In this document: one piece after another, positions 11,109-21,952 of the stretch | Position numbering within the stretch: the stretch's first letter is position 1 | How the letters are laid out: each line of letters opens with the position of its first letter | NCBI GenBank assembly: GCA_028023455.1 | Contig: JAQFVV010006208.1 | Coordinates: 4,012,963 to 4,076,962 of the forward strand | Source of the DNA: Epiperipatus broadwayi | Taxonomy: Eukaryota; Onychophora; Udeonychophora; Euonychophora; Peripatidae | Reading direction: 5' to 3' | DNA: 64,000 nucleotides | Notes under the pieces: model-generated | Database searches by the model: none | What the model was told of the DNA's origin: nothing | What the model saw: only the letters and a program-made list of their open reading frames with translations | Position numbers and translations under genes: made by a program

Positions 11109-11325
11109 TCAACTGTTCACCTCTTTTTATTCCTGTCCAACATCTTATATTTTCTAGAAATTATAATCAGCCTCACTCTCATATTTCAAGCCTCACTATG
11201 AGAATGAGGTTGATTGTAATTTCTAGAAATTATAATCAACCTCACTCTCATATTTCAAGCCTCATTATGAGAGTGAGGTTGATTGTAATTTCTAGAAAAT
11301 ATGAGATCATGAATGAACAGTTAAA
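11109..11325. repeat. Two nested perfect hairpins in a foldback
   Basis: A unit made of TTTCTAGAAATTATAATCA, CCTCACTCTCATA, a short spacer and the complement occurs twice back to back (about 11151-11225 and 11220-11299). Outer sequences AACTGTTCA and TGAACAGTT are also inverted. The 99-residue plus frame contains a repeated SRNYNQPHSHISSL because of this and is not a gene. Confidence 0.75.
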
Positions 11326-11739
11326 AATGGTGATCATCACCCACTTATTCAAAGAACATCCATATCTAAAGTTAAATAGAATATCATAATTCTTAATGTA
11401 ACAAATAATTAATAATCATTTAAATAGTGAAAAGTGCTTATTGTGAATAAATATTGTGAAAACATTATGCAGTTGCAAAGAAAATTTGTAAGAGAGAATT
11501 TTTTTATATTGTCAAAATTTTAATCATCAGAATTATTATATAATAGTTTTAAATTTCTCTAATTTATTGTGCTCTGAAAAAACTAAGGTCAGATTATTCC
11601 TAGTGCTAATTGAATGAATATATTTGTCTTTAATCAAATTCATCATTGACACTGTTCTTACTCAGCCTTTACATTAATTTGAAACAAATCCATCTTTTTT
11701 TCCCCCATGCTTATTTTATTAAAATTAATCCATCTGATA

Positions 11740-12665
11740 GTTTTGATTACCCAGCAATCTTCCTCAGAACTCCTCTTTATTATTCAGTTTTTTGACAGTT
11801 TCGATTGCCCAGGTACCTTTCTCAAAGCTCCTCCTTACTATTCAATAGTTTCGATTGTCCAAAAATCTTCATGAGAGCTCCTTATTATTCAGTTTTCTGA
11901 TGGTTTCGATTTCCCAGCAATCTTCCTCAGAACTTCTTATTATTCAGTTTTCTGACAGTTTCAATTGCCTAGAAATCTTCCTTAGACCGCCATTATTCTT
12001 CAGTTTTCTGACAGATTGCCCATCATTCTTCCTCAGATCTCTTTATTATTCAGTTTTCTGACAATTTTGATTGCCCAGCAATCTTTCTCAGATTATTCAG
12101 TTTAGGATAGTTTTGATTGCGGAGTAACCTTCGTCACAGATTCTTGTTATTATTCAGTTTTCTGACAGTTTCGATTGTCCAACAATCTCTCAGAGCTCCT
12201 CCTTATTATTCAGTTTTCTGACAGTTTCAATTGCTCCAGCAACCTTCTTCAGATCTTATTGTTCAATTTTCTGACAGTTTCAATTGCCCAGAAATCTTCC
12301 TCAGAGCACCCCATTAATCTTCAGTTTTCTGACAGATTGCTCAGAATTCTTCCTCAGATCTCCTTATTATTCAGTTTTCTAACAGTTTTGATTGCCCAGC
12401 AGTCTTTCTCAGCTCTCATCCTTATTATTTAGTTTTAGAACAGTTTTGATTGCCCAGTAACCTTCTTCAGAGATTTTTTTTTTTTTTTTTTTTTTCCATT
12501 TTATTTTTTTAAAAAATCCCCCACTCCCCCCCCTTATTTTTCAGCTTGAGGAAAGTGTGGGTTGCCCAGAAATCTCCCCAGAGATTTTCCCTATTATTCA
12601 GTTTTCTGACAGTTTCAATTGCTCAGCAATTTTTCTCAAAGCACTTTCTATTTATTCAGCTTAAA
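11740..12665 (-). repeat. FB-C tandem array, about 16 units of about 55 bp, each with a hammerhead-like core
   Basis: The repeated plus-strand text is ATTATTCAGTTTTCTGACAG, then TTTCGATTGCCCAGCAATC, then TTCCTCAGAGCTCC. On the minus strand each unit reads CUGAGGA or CUGAAGA, then GAUUGC-UGGG-CAAUC as stem II, then GAAACUGUC, the core of a hammerhead. Units differ by 10-25 percent. A higher-order period of about 317 bp is visible: units from 11957 resemble those from 12274 in order, including the odd short unit with CAGATTGCC. A poly-T insertion breaks the array at 12474-12495. The last unit (12655-12720) is followed by an inverted one. Overlapping plus frames are repeat translations. Confidence 0.85.
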
Positions 12666-12919
12666 CTGAATAATAATGAGTTCTGAGGAAGATTGCTGTA
12701 CAATTGGAACTGTTATATGGATGAGTATATGCTTTACAAATTATTAATTACAACTTTAAATTGTTTTAAAAGATTTTTAATTATAAGAACTTCATACTGA
12801 CTCTTTGTAAATCGAAAGATTTTACATATGTTCATTTGTATGCAAATTGTGGACTTAATCAGTGAAGTAGTTAATAGCTTCATGCTCTCATATCAAAATG
12901 TAGATTCACCTACATATTT

Positions 12920-13040
12920 AGGAATTAGATCAAAGATAAGAGGGCCACCCTTGTCTTTTAAAGTTGTTAATCTTGTGTTTAGATTTGTAGAGGTCCCTAT
13001 TGTCACATTTTAGGTGCATATTCTTAAGGTTATATCCTTA
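12920..13040 (+). repeat. Small repeat FB-G copy 1
   Basis: Shares AAAGATAAGA-GGCCA, TCTTTTAAAGTTG, AGAGGTCCCT and a short tail with copies at about 39760 and 42935. The stem formed by AAGATAAGATGGCCATTCTTATCTT in the other copies suggests a MITE-like hairpin. Confidence 0.55.
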
Positions 13041-13720
13041 ATATATATTAAAATAAGTATTGAAAAAGTAAAAAGAAAGATGGATGTGTTTGATTTTTTA
13101 TAAGATAAGTTGATAATACATTCATTTCATGTATACTCATCTGCTTATCGTAACCTAAACTCTGATCTGTGATCTGCTTTAACATTTTTTAATCAGTGAT
13201 GATTTTACAAATAAGAATAATTTATCAATTTAATGATTTAAGAATTAAATTCCCTGCTTGAAAATAGATTCACTAATTCTGGATTATTATAGGAATTTAT
13301 TACATTTTAACATATTCTAATCTAGCTTATAACCCATCATACATTTTCCTCATTTATAATCCTATGAGTCAGATAAGATTGATAATTAATTAATATAATT
13401 TTTTGAAGATGTAAGTAGTTGAATTTAATTGTCAAAAGTGATTTGATATTATAATACTCCACAAATCTCTAAGTTTTAACAATGTCTTATATTTATATTC
13501 AGAACCTGAAAGTATAACAAGTGGAGTGATTTGTTATTATGAAATCTGGAGTTAATACTTTTTAAATCCAGATTTAAATTTCATGGCAGCTTTTTTTAAA
13601 TATATAATCTCTCCTAGAGGTCCGGGTTTTAATACCAAAAATATTAATAATATATGTGAATATATGACGTTTTAAATTATAGTATATATACATAAGCGAG
13701 ATGTAATTAGGAGAAATGAC
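13041..13720. other. AT-rich intergenic, nothing recognised
   Basis: No repeat, RNA or coding signal. Confidence 0.45.
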
Positions 13721-13724
13721 AACA

Positions 13725-14060
13725 AAATTGGCAAACAAGGGCTTTGATCATGCCATCATCAAATTTTTAGTGATATGGATGGCTGAAGAGTTGGAGAGTG
13801 GAGAAGATTGGAGCCGGTCCATCAAAGTTTGAAGATTTGCTATCTTAATATAAGTTGAGCACTGATTATATATATGTGTGGTAGAGATGATGTTCTGGAT
13901 CAACTGATGAGTACTAGTTTAACACAAAATGTATATATTGGAGATCATTTATCTTTTTCACATGTATGTGGTCATGTGTACCAGTTGTTATATAACATAG
14001 AGTGGATGACTGAAGGGAGCTTGAAATGGGTTCAAATCCCCTCTAATTACATATGAAGTT
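13725..14060 (+). mobile_element. FB-B single arm, decayed hammerhead
   Basis: Plus-oriented FB-B arm with GGATGGCTGAAGAGTTGGAG near 13780, CUGAUGA at 13903-13909, and GAAA decayed to AAAA. The end TTCAAATCCCCTCTAATTACA is at about 14030-14050. The 60-residue frame here is read-through. Confidence 0.7.
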
Positions 14061-14194
14061 GTAAAAGTAAAATACTAATACTCTTTTTCTTTAACTGAAA
14101 AACCTTTTATCTTTACATTTGATTTTTCATCCAAATGTAATTAGTATATTAAAAGAAATTATCTTGCAGTTATAAATATCACAAGTTTTAATAT

Positions 14195-14345
14195 TAAACA
14201 AGCAAAAACTTTCCTATAGTAGTGCCACCTTGTGCCAACCAGAGTAATCAATGGATGCCAGAAGGCTTGTGCATAAAATCCCTATCTAGTGTCTACTCAT
14301 CCAATATCCCCAGACTAGTTTCTGGCTTGTGGCCTTCATCAGTTC
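14195..14345 (-). mobile_element. FB-A fragment ending inside the hammerhead
   Basis: Contains the arm from ACTTTCCTATAGTAGTGCC to GGCCTTCATCAG and then stops. In minus-strand terms it begins exactly at CUGAUGA, keeping stem II, GAAACUAGUC and UGGGG, and loses the upstream stem I strand. The break inside the ribozyme core is one of several in the window. Confidence 0.75.
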
Positions 14346-14744
14346 TAATATTGTTTTTATTTCTGTTATATTTATAATGATGTAATTTAAGTTATAGTTA
14401 TTTCTGATAATGGCCAAATAGAATTGGCTGGCTTAAAGTTTTCTGATTAAAAGAAAAAGAGGAGAATATGATATACTTTTACAATTTTATAGCTATTTTT
14501 TTTAAAGATGATAATCTAACTTCATTTTTCCACTGCATCATAAATTACTTGAAAGCAAGATATAATCATGTGTGAGTTGGGGGGAATGATCAAACTAGCG
14601 ATTATTACTCTATTGTGCCACAAATAAATTAATGTGATTGATATGAGCAGGTTTTTTCTTTACCTTTTTTAATTTGTTACTTTGAGTTACAATACATTGA
14701 TAAGATTTGAAATACAGACATTCTTATACCTGGAACTTAATTGT

Positions 14745-14880
14745 AAATATAGGGGATTTGAACTTAGACTTTCAAACAACCTTCAACTATCCACACTATC
14801 TCATATTACTGATACACGTGACCACACACGTAGAAAAAATAAACAATCACCAATATACATATTTTATACTGTAAAACCAT
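14745..14880 (-). repeat. FB-B end fragment
   Basis: GGGGATTTGAACTTAGACTT, CTATCCACACTATCTCATATT and AATAAACAATCACCAATATAC match the left part of FB-B. It abuts the LINE remnant that follows. Confidence 0.65.
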
Positions 14881-14884
14881 TTTT

Positions 14885-16230
14885 AGAAAGTTTTCTATTG
14901 CTCATTGATTTTGCTTGTCCAATCCATTGGAGATGTAATTTTACAATAGGGAATTCTATAGGAATCACACCAAGCAAGTGGAACACATTGATTGTTTTTA
15001 TAATTTTGCCATTGTATTTTTAAATTTTTTTAGAGTATCCTTAAATGAAACTTTGGAATGTTTTTGTATTGCACTGATAAATTGTCCAGGTTTCACTTTC
15101 ATACAAGAAATTAGGTAGAACAGTAGATCTATATACTGTTAACTTACTTGCGGCAATTATTGCCCTGTGATGAAATATTCGACAGCAACCCATTAGAATC
15201 TGTATAATGCCTCAACATCCACATTCACTTTTCTACTTACAAAACTACCAAGGCATTTAAACTGGTTATTATTCTCATGTTAATAACCATCTGAGCTAAA
15301 AGTTGTTGAAATTTTTTCTTTAATTACAGGTTGATAAAGAAGTCGAGTTTTTGAACATTAATTAATAAACCAACATCTTCATATGCTCCATTCAAAACAT
15401 TAAGAACTGAAATTGTTTTTTTGAATTGGAAAAAACAGATCAGTCCTCAGCATGTGGTAAATCCAGAATCCAAGAAAGGGAAGTTCCTATTTTTGCTTTT
15501 AATTGATTCAAATTAATAATTCCGTCATCAAACCTGTATTGTATCCTGATCCTTGTTTAATTAAGCCATCTGTAAACAATTCCAAAGACCAAAGTCATAA
15601 AAATTAAAAATAATGTTGAAGCAAGTACACATCTTTGTTTAACACCGGTTTTCATTTCATAGCCTCAAATTTTTCTCCTATAGTTATAACCTTCCTTCCC
15701 ATTCCATCATGTTGAAGTTGTATAACGTAAATAATTTTTGATGAACAATTAAAAATTCAAACAATGTTATAGACTTGCTCTATTAACAGAATCAAATGCC
15801 TTTTTCAAATCAATTAAAACAATATATAAATCACTTTTTTCCAACACATTTTCCAACAAAAACTATCATGCTTCTTTTTTTTCATGTGTCAAAGCATTGG
15901 CCGGGAAGCGAATCCGTGAACCCAGGACAATTGCTTTTAAGGCAGCCATGCTGACCACTTGGCCACCATTTCTTGACTCTATCATGCTTCTTGATTCTTT
16001 AAAACCACATCGAATCTCTAGCAACTGTTTATTTGTAACTAGAAGCAACCTATTCAACAAAATTCTTGAAAGTGCTTTTACTGTAATTAATAATAATGCT
16101 ATTCCACAATAATTATTGCAATCTTGTCAATACCCTTTGTATTTTAAAAATTGGCTAAGCCAACATATCACCATTATATTTTAAAACTTTTCTAGGTATC
16201 TCAACAGGACAATTGTAAAATTACAAAAAG
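14885..16230 (-). pseudogene. Non-LTR retrotransposon reverse transcriptase, decayed
   Basis: Broken minus-strand frames keep the order of a LINE reverse transcriptase. Near 16100-16000 they read NNYCGIALL and LSRILLNRLL followed by CGFKESRS. Near 15800 they read VLIDLKKAFDSVNRAS (motif A). Near 15640 they read TGVKQRCVLASTLF (motif B). Near 15540 they read YRFDDGIINLNQLKAK. Near 15280 they read FKCLGSFVSRKVNVD, and near 14930 LHLQWIGQ. Stops and frameshifts are frequent, so the copy is dead. A SINE interrupts it at 15877-15978. The clade is not resolved by eye. It runs opposite to the plus-strand frames drawn over it. Confidence 0.85.
15877..15978 (-). mobile_element. tRNA-derived SINE copy 3, nested in the LINE remnant
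   Basis: Minus strand: GGTGGCCAAGTGGTCAGCA A-box region, GGATTCGCTTCCCGG B-box region, CAATGCTTTGACACATG and an A-tail. A perfect 14-bp duplication (ctatcatgcttctt) flanks it at 15863-15876 and 15979-15992. It splits the reverse transcriptase just after CGFKESRSMI, so it is younger than the LINE. Its head differs from copies 1, 2 and 5 and defines a second subfamily. Confidence 0.9.
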
Positions 16231-16516
16231 ATGTTTTGACTTCTCTATTACAATCAGTGCTATATTTGCTAAAGCAATAAATAAACTTTTTTAAAAAAAT
16301 AAATCAATCGATGATAGTACAAAGCGATGTTTATCTCTTTACACTTAGAGCTTACTATTATATAAACAAACATCTATTAACTCTGTTTAACTCAGGACTT
16401 GATTCTTTTGTGACCCGATAATTCAAATGATAAAGTATTTGTATAAATTTAATTCTTTACATTGTAGGAAGAAACAATATCCCATTTTTAATTACCCACA
16501 ACTTTGAATTATTAAG

Positions 16517-17382
16517 CCATTAAGCATCACATGATCACCATCTTATACCAGCACATAACTGTTTATAAACAAGGCAAAATTCTCTCCATACAGTAGTGGC
16601 ACCCTGTGCCAACCAAAGTAATCTATGGATGCCAGAAGGCTTGTGCATAAAATCCCTATCTAATCCATACTCATCCAACATTCCCAGACTAATTTCTGGC
16701 TTGTGGCCTTCGTCAGTGAGGAGCTTTGGATCTGAGAGCACTGCACCTAGATCTGAGGATCTAATGCAACCCTCCAGCAATCATCTTTTATCTCTATTTA
16801 ACTATAAAACTATGAGAATGAAATTGAAAACACAAAAATATTTTCAATCTAAGCTCAATAGCTTATATATTCATATGGGTCATGTAGGGTGGCACTACTG
16901 TATGGAGAGAGTTTTGCCTTGTTTATAAACAATTATGTGCTAGTATGAGATGGTGATTATGTGATGCTTAATGGTTTAACACCAACCCTGCCTAATAGGA
17001 TAGTGGTGGCTATGGTTGTTAAAGAGCCAAAGTCACCAAAATGTATGGGTGCTGAACTGAGTTCAGACCCATATGACTATATAAGCTATTTAGCTTAGAT
17101 TGAAAATATTTTTGTGTTTTCAATTTCATTCTCATAGTTTTATAGTTAAATAGAGATAAAAAGTGGTTGCTGGAGGGTTGCATTACATCCTAAGATCTAG
17201 GTGCAGTGCTCTCAGATCCAAGGCTCCTCACTGACAAAGGCCGCAAGCCAGAAACTAGTCTGGGGATATTGGATGAGTAGGCATTAGATAGGGATTTTAT
17301 GCACAAGCCTTCTGGCATCCATTGATTACTCTGGTTGGCACAGGGTGGCACTACTGTATGGAGTAAGTTTTGCCTTGTTTAT
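16517..17382. mobile_element. FB-A foldback, near full length
   Basis: The two arms carry inverted CTCTCCATACAGTAGTG ends. Inside are the conserved blocks GGATGCCAGAAGGCTTGTGC, AATCCCTATCTA, hammerhead, ATGCAACCCTCCAGCA, AACTATAAAACTATGAGAA and ATATAGTCATATGGGTC. An extra GTGGCACTACTGTATGGAG terminus sits in the middle (about 16890), so this is a compound of a shortened copy and a longer right arm. The hammerheads are a minus copy near 16670-16725 and a plus copy near 17215-17275, the latter with CUGACAA (conserved G lost). Possible 12-bp flanking repeats with one mismatch are acttTgaattat (16501-16512) and acttCgaattat (about 17384-17395). The 81- and 110-residue frames are read-through. Confidence 0.8.
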
Positions 17383-17427
17383 AACTTCGAATTATCTTAA
17401 TTTTGAATATCTGTAATTGATTTTTAT

Positions 17428-17726
17428 TAGTGATTTATATATAATCATGTGGGAGGAAAACAAAACATTCAGACATGTGCTTTTAGTATTAATTTGCTTG
17501 TACTTACATCATTTGAATTGTTAGGCTCACAATGGAATCAAGTATCGAATTAAGCATGATCATTAGATGTTGGTGTATACAATAATAAGCTCTAAGCATA
17601 GATTTCCCACATATGCTTTTAAAACATCTATTGATGGGTGAGTACAAGAACATTAATACCAATAGCACATGTCTGGATGTTTTCATTTCCTCCCACATGA
17701 TTACATATAAATCGCTAACAAAAATT
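17428..17726. repeat. Foldback with about 85-bp arms
   Basis: TAATCATGTGGGAGGAAA and CAGACATGTGCTTTTAGTATTA on the left mirror TAATACCAATAGCACATGTCTG and TTTCCTCCCACATGATTA on the right. The 130-bp loop holds nothing recognised. The minus frame over it is not a gene. Confidence 0.7.
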
Positions 17727-17739
17727 TAATATGTCCATT

Positions 17740-18510
17740 CTAACTTCTGAAGAAGAAGAAGAAAGGCAAAGATAGAAAGAAAAACAGACTCTAAGAAGTT
17801 ATAAAACAAATTAAAAAAAGGAAAAATGATTGGGGAATTGCTATACCAGTATTTAAAAGAATGAAAATATGGTTGCACGGACACACAATTCCATTATTAT
17901 AGCTAATATAGAGAGATAACAGATGACATAAGGGACGCGTAAATGAAAAAGCTTTGTACTAACTTAAATGACTGAAGACAGTAACATGAAAGAAAATGGA
18001 GAGAGAGTGAAAAGAAGCATAATGATATGAATTTAGTTATGAATATTAGTAATAACAATCACATGATTAGTAAAGTGAAGCAGAAAAAGGAAAAATATAA
18101 ATAGTAAAGAAATCTGATTGTTTAAAAAGGAAATGGAAAATTGAAATGTGAAACAGTTAAACTAGATAAATAGGATTAGAAGAATATAATGCAATAGAGA
18201 AATTATAAAGATAGATTTAATTTAGTATATAGTTGTAAAACATAGACAAGATAATTAGTCACAAGACAGCAGGAACAATTGAAGCAAAAAATGGTAAGCT
18301 ATTTGCAGAAAGGTTGAACTTACAGAAATATATAAATGATTTATAAGAGTGGCATAAAAAGCTTTCTTCTCATGTAATACAAAAAGGGAGATAGATAACA
18401 GTGAAACAAAAGGTACAATAATGAACAATGAGATGAAAACTAGTAAGCCCAGTAAGCTACTGCATAACTTAAAAAAACAATTGCCATCTGAATAAAATTA
18501 CGATGAATGT
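17740..18510 (+). other. Purine-biased stretch, no gene
   Basis: The plus strand is strongly A+G biased (GAAGAAGAAGAAGAAAGG at about 17747 onward) for roughly 700 bp. All frames are closed by stops, and no motif was recognised. Confidence 0.4.
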
Positions 18511-18513
18511 ACA

Positions 18514-18670
18514 TGAAAACCTACACAGAAAAGGTAGTTTTTTAATATTCAGTGTTATTACTGCCTATCTTACTTTCAATATAACATATATCATATTCAT
18601 GGCTTAAAGTAATGTTACTATAAGTCATGGGCAGTAATAAAGCTGAAAAACTTTTCTGTGTATGTTTTCA
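18514..18670. repeat. Small foldback
   Basis: TGAAAACCTACACAGAAAAG and AGTGTTATTACTGCC are mirrored by GGGCAGTAATAAAGCT and CTTTTCTGTGTATGTTTTCA. MITE-like, with no ORF. Confidence 0.65.
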
Positions 18671-18734
18671 TTAACAGGTGTTTTTACATTAAGAAAATTA
18701 CTTATTGTTGAATATAATGTTCAATATACCAATA

Positions 18735-19310
18735 AAACTAATAAGTGTAATAATGCTGAAGGCAAAATGGGTTTGTAAGTACAGTAATCGTTAAAAACCA
18801 TTCAATGATTAGACAATCCCAATATCAATAACAATCAATAATTTCAAACTGTTGTCAAGGCAACCTCCTTTTAACAATAAAGATGGAATCCGCCTTTTTA
18901 ATGATCCAATATATTTGTATAGATACTAAAGATTGCAACTTGACCACAGAGATTGAAATTTTTGACACAAAGAAGTTTAAATAAATCCATTTAGCCTTGA
19001 TCATTATTATCTTATTATTTAAGTAATACTTAGGGTGCAATTTGAAAATTATAATTGCAGTTTATTAGTCTGCATGCAGAGCAGGTTATATTTACTTGTT
19101 TAAAGAGGTTTATTTAAACTTCTCTGTGTGAAAAATTTCAATCTTTGTGGTTAAGTTGCTATCTTCAGTGTCTATACAAATATATTGGACCATTAATAAA
19201 GATGGATTCCACCTTTATTTTTAAAAGGAGGTTGCCATGACAACAGTTTGAAATTCTTGATTGTCTTTGCTATTGGGATTGTCTAATTGTTCAATGTTTT
19301 TTAATGAAAT
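18735..19310. repeat. FB-E foldback, copy 3 (long arms)
   Basis: Arms of about 260 bp centred near 19045 carry CAATCCCAATATCAATAACA, GTTGTCAAGGCAACCTCC, AATAAAGATGGAATCCGCC and ATAGATACTAAAGATTGCAA, all mirrored on the right. The core near 18920-18965 (ACTGAAGAT and TTGAAAT in the better arm) is reminiscent of a hammerhead, but no convincing stem II forms. Confidence 0.75.
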
Positions 19311-19640
19311 AAAACTAAATACAAATGTGTGATATAAAAAAGTATATATACTATGGATAAAATGAAATTCTGAAATAAAAATAACTCATCATAATACATT
19401 TTTTACAGAAAGTTCTTGACTAATATGTATGTTGGATCAAATATTAAAGTAGCGTATGCTCAGTGATAAAAGATTACACTTACATATAAATTTTAATTAC
19501 AAGGATATACATAAAAATAAATTCTATACAGTACAGGAGTTCATATATTACTGTGTAACATAAAAATGTTGAAAATGAACTTTGACCTTCACTTTATGCA
19601 TTTTTCTACAATTTCTCCAAGCCATAGATTTTTTTGTTGT
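19311..19640. other. AT-rich intergenic, nothing recognised
   Basis: No repeat or coding signal. Confidence 0.4.
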
Positions 19641-19654
19641 TGTTGTAAATTAAG

Positions 19655-20572
19655 GATTTTGGTACATAGGTCAACATCATCACCAACCATTATAAATCCA
19701 CTGCAGGATGAATGTCTCTCCAAGTTCAATCCATCTTCTCCAATCTTTAGCTTCTCTTCTCCACATCACTCCTGCACACTTTCTTATTTCATCCATCTAT
19801 CTCACCTGTGGTCTCTTTCTGGGTCTTTTACAATCTCTTAGAAACCAGTTTCAGATTTCAATTGTCCATCTATTATCAACTCTTCTAGCAATATGTTGAG
19901 CCCAACTCCACTTCAGTCTTTTAATTTTTTCAATAAGGTCAGTAACACCTGTTTGTTCTCTTACCCATATATTGCATTTTCGATCTCTTCTTGTTACTCC
20001 CAACATGCATCTCTCCATATTTTTTTGAGTGGCCTGAAGTCTCTATATTACTCTTCTACTAAATATCCAAGTCTCTTATCCATAAGTAAGAGCTGGTAAA
20101 ACACATTTATTAAAAACCTTTCTTTTCAAACATGTAGGCATATTTCCTTTTAGTATCAAGTTATTTCTACCAAAAGCATTCCAACCAAGTTTAATTCTAT
20201 GATTAATTTCATCCATTATGTTTCCATCTGTATTAATAAACTGACCAAGGTATTTGTAGCTGTTAACTTCTTCTAACTCATCATAATCAATCCTTATTTT
20301 CATATTTTGAGAAAATCCATTGAACATTACTTTAGACTTTTTAACATTTATTTTTAGTCCTACTTTTCTACTTTCATCTGATAACTCCTGCAACATTTCC
20401 TGCAGCTCTAAAGCATTATTTGCAAAAACAACTATATCATCTGCAAAATCTAAATGACTTAAATAATCTCCATTTACTTTCACTCCTTTAGTTTTCCATT
20501 TTAATCCACAAAATACTTCTTGCAGCATTGCTGTAAAAATTTTGGAGATATGGAGTCACCCTGTCTGCATAT
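19655..20572 (-). pseudogene. RTE-like non-LTR retrotransposon, 5'-truncated
   Basis: On the minus strand the frames begin RQGDSISPKFL near 20560. They continue in the 150-codon open frame at 20528-20076 with LSHLDFADDIVVFANN (the FADD catalytic motif), GLKINVKKSKVMF, EEVNSYKYLGQFINTDGN, GWNAFGRNN and CLKRKVFNKCVLPALTYG. After a frame break come NMERCMLGVTRRDR, LKWSWAQHIARR, VDNRWTIEI and MDEIRKCAGVMWRREAK. The frames end with WRRWIELGETFILQW near 19700, a C-terminus familiar from RTE-clade proteins. Several stops and frameshifts show it is dead. The 3' end has TGATGATG repeats. Only the C-terminal half of the reverse transcriptase and the tail survive. Confidence 0.9.
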
Positions 20573-20704
20573 GTAGGATGTATATAAAGTAAGAGATTAC
20601 CTAGATATACAAAAATAAACTTTTAAATTTATATCGGGAATATTTTTTATTGATTAATTATAAATATAATCTTTGATTTATGATTCAGATATTTGTTTTG
20701 GTAC

Positions 20705-20865
20705 CAGTGGCGGCTAGTTCATAAGCACTGCGTCACTACAACACTTCCAGGAAAAAAATTATTAAATTTAGGTGGTTACAAAATTAGAAATCCTCTGTTT
20801 TGTTGGCCTTGCTCACTTTGTGACAGCAATTTTGTAATAAAGCAAAATTTTATGGGCCGCCACTG
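20705..20865. mobile_element. hAT-type MITE (161 bp)
   Basis: Terminal inverted repeats CAGTGGCGGC and GCCGCCACTG. They are flanked by an 8-bp duplication with one mismatch: tttggtac (20697-20704) and tttgatac (20866-20873). Length and duplication size fit a non-autonomous hAT element. The 61-residue plus frame crossing it is not a gene. Confidence 0.8.
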
Positions 20866-20879
20866 TTTGATACAATAAA

Positions 20880-21386
20880 TGAAAATAAGTTAATATATGA
20901 CCTTGAATTATTTTTAGTTACATCGTAATATTGTTAATCAGTTTACAACCACGAATTAAAACTTTCAGATGTAAATTAAGACAAAAAAAGGTATTTCTGT
21001 AATATGGATATTAAAAAACTTTTTTTTTTTAATTATTTAAAATAATTCAAATAAATATAATTAACTTTTATTCATCTAAGTTAAAAACTGTATCGTATAA
21101 CGAATTTTAAAAAAATAAATAAAATCTCCATAAAAAATATTTATATAATGAAATTCAATATATACTTGACTTGTTTAGAATTAAAAGATAATTAAGTCAT
21201 TAAAAAATAATATTTTTTATTTTTAAAATTGTTTCCACCCACATCGGCAAAAGTTAAGAGAGGATTTATTGTCACTTACAAAGTAATGATTTATTTAGAA
21301 ATTTTATTTATTTATTAATTATAACTTATATAAAAAGTCAATGTGAGTATGTTTACTATTAATATCATTTACTTTATTATTTTTAC
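20880..21386. other. AT-rich intergenic, nothing recognised
   Basis: Very AT-rich with long A and T runs. Ends at the duplication flanking the next FB-B element. Confidence 0.45.
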
Positions 21387-21398
21387 AATGCTTCTTAT

Positions 21399-21940
21399 AT
21401 AAGGGTTTGAACTCAGACTTTCACACGACCTTCATCTATCCACGCTATCTCATATTGATAACACACTTGATCACACACATGTCGAAAAGATAAATAATCA
21501 CCAATGTACGTATTTCGTATTAAACCAGCACTCGTCAGTTGGTCCAGATTATTATCTCCACACACATATACAATCAATGCTCAGCTTATATTAATATAGC
21601 CAATCTCCATACTTTAATGAACAGGTTTCACTCCACCTCACAACTCTTCAGCCATCCATTTCATTGAAAAATCTGATGATGGAAATGCTCAAAGCCCACA
21701 TTAGTGTCAACCTTCTCATCCTACCCATGTTGACCATAAGTCACTCTGATGAGTGCTGGTTTAGCGCAAAATACACATATTGGTGATTATTTATCTTTTC
21801 GACACGTGTGTGATCAAGTATGTCAGCAGTATGAGATAGCGTGGATAGTTGAGAGTCATGTGAAAATCTGAGTTTAAATCTATATATTACATATTGGAGA
21901 GCAAGTATGAAAAAGCCTGTAGAGAAAATATTCATATATT
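21399..21940. mobile_element. FB-B hammerhead foldback with 12-bp duplication
   Basis: The left arm starts AGGGTTTGAACTCAGACTT. The right arm ends with AGTTTAAATCTATATATTACA and a tail GAAAAAGCCTGTAGAGAAA that has no partner on the left. A perfect 12-bp repeat (aatgcttcttat) flanks it at 21387-21398 and 21941-21952. A minus hammerhead lies at 21501-21560. The plus side at 21746 has a ribozyme broken at CUGA, fused to GTCACTCTGA from elsewhere in the element. Confidence 0.85.
21501..21560 (-). ncRNA. Hammerhead ribozyme motif (FB-B)
   Basis: Minus strand: CCAA, CUGACGA, stem II from GUGCUGGUUUAAUAC, GAAA, self-complementary UACGUA, C-A, then UUGG pairing with CCAA. Stem II has a mismatch, so folding may be weak, but the core residues are present. 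Confidence 0.7.
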
Positions 21941-21952
21941 AATGCTTCTTAT

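Noticed and set aside
11740-12665. CRISPR-like array
   Set aside because: Units are contiguous and diverged, with no unique spacers, and the sequence is eukaryotic.
18900-19180. Possible hammerhead in FB-E (CUGAAGA and UUGAAAU about 20 nt apart)
   Set aside because: No consistent stem II could be paired between the two blocks, and the better arm is the only one with CUGAAGA.
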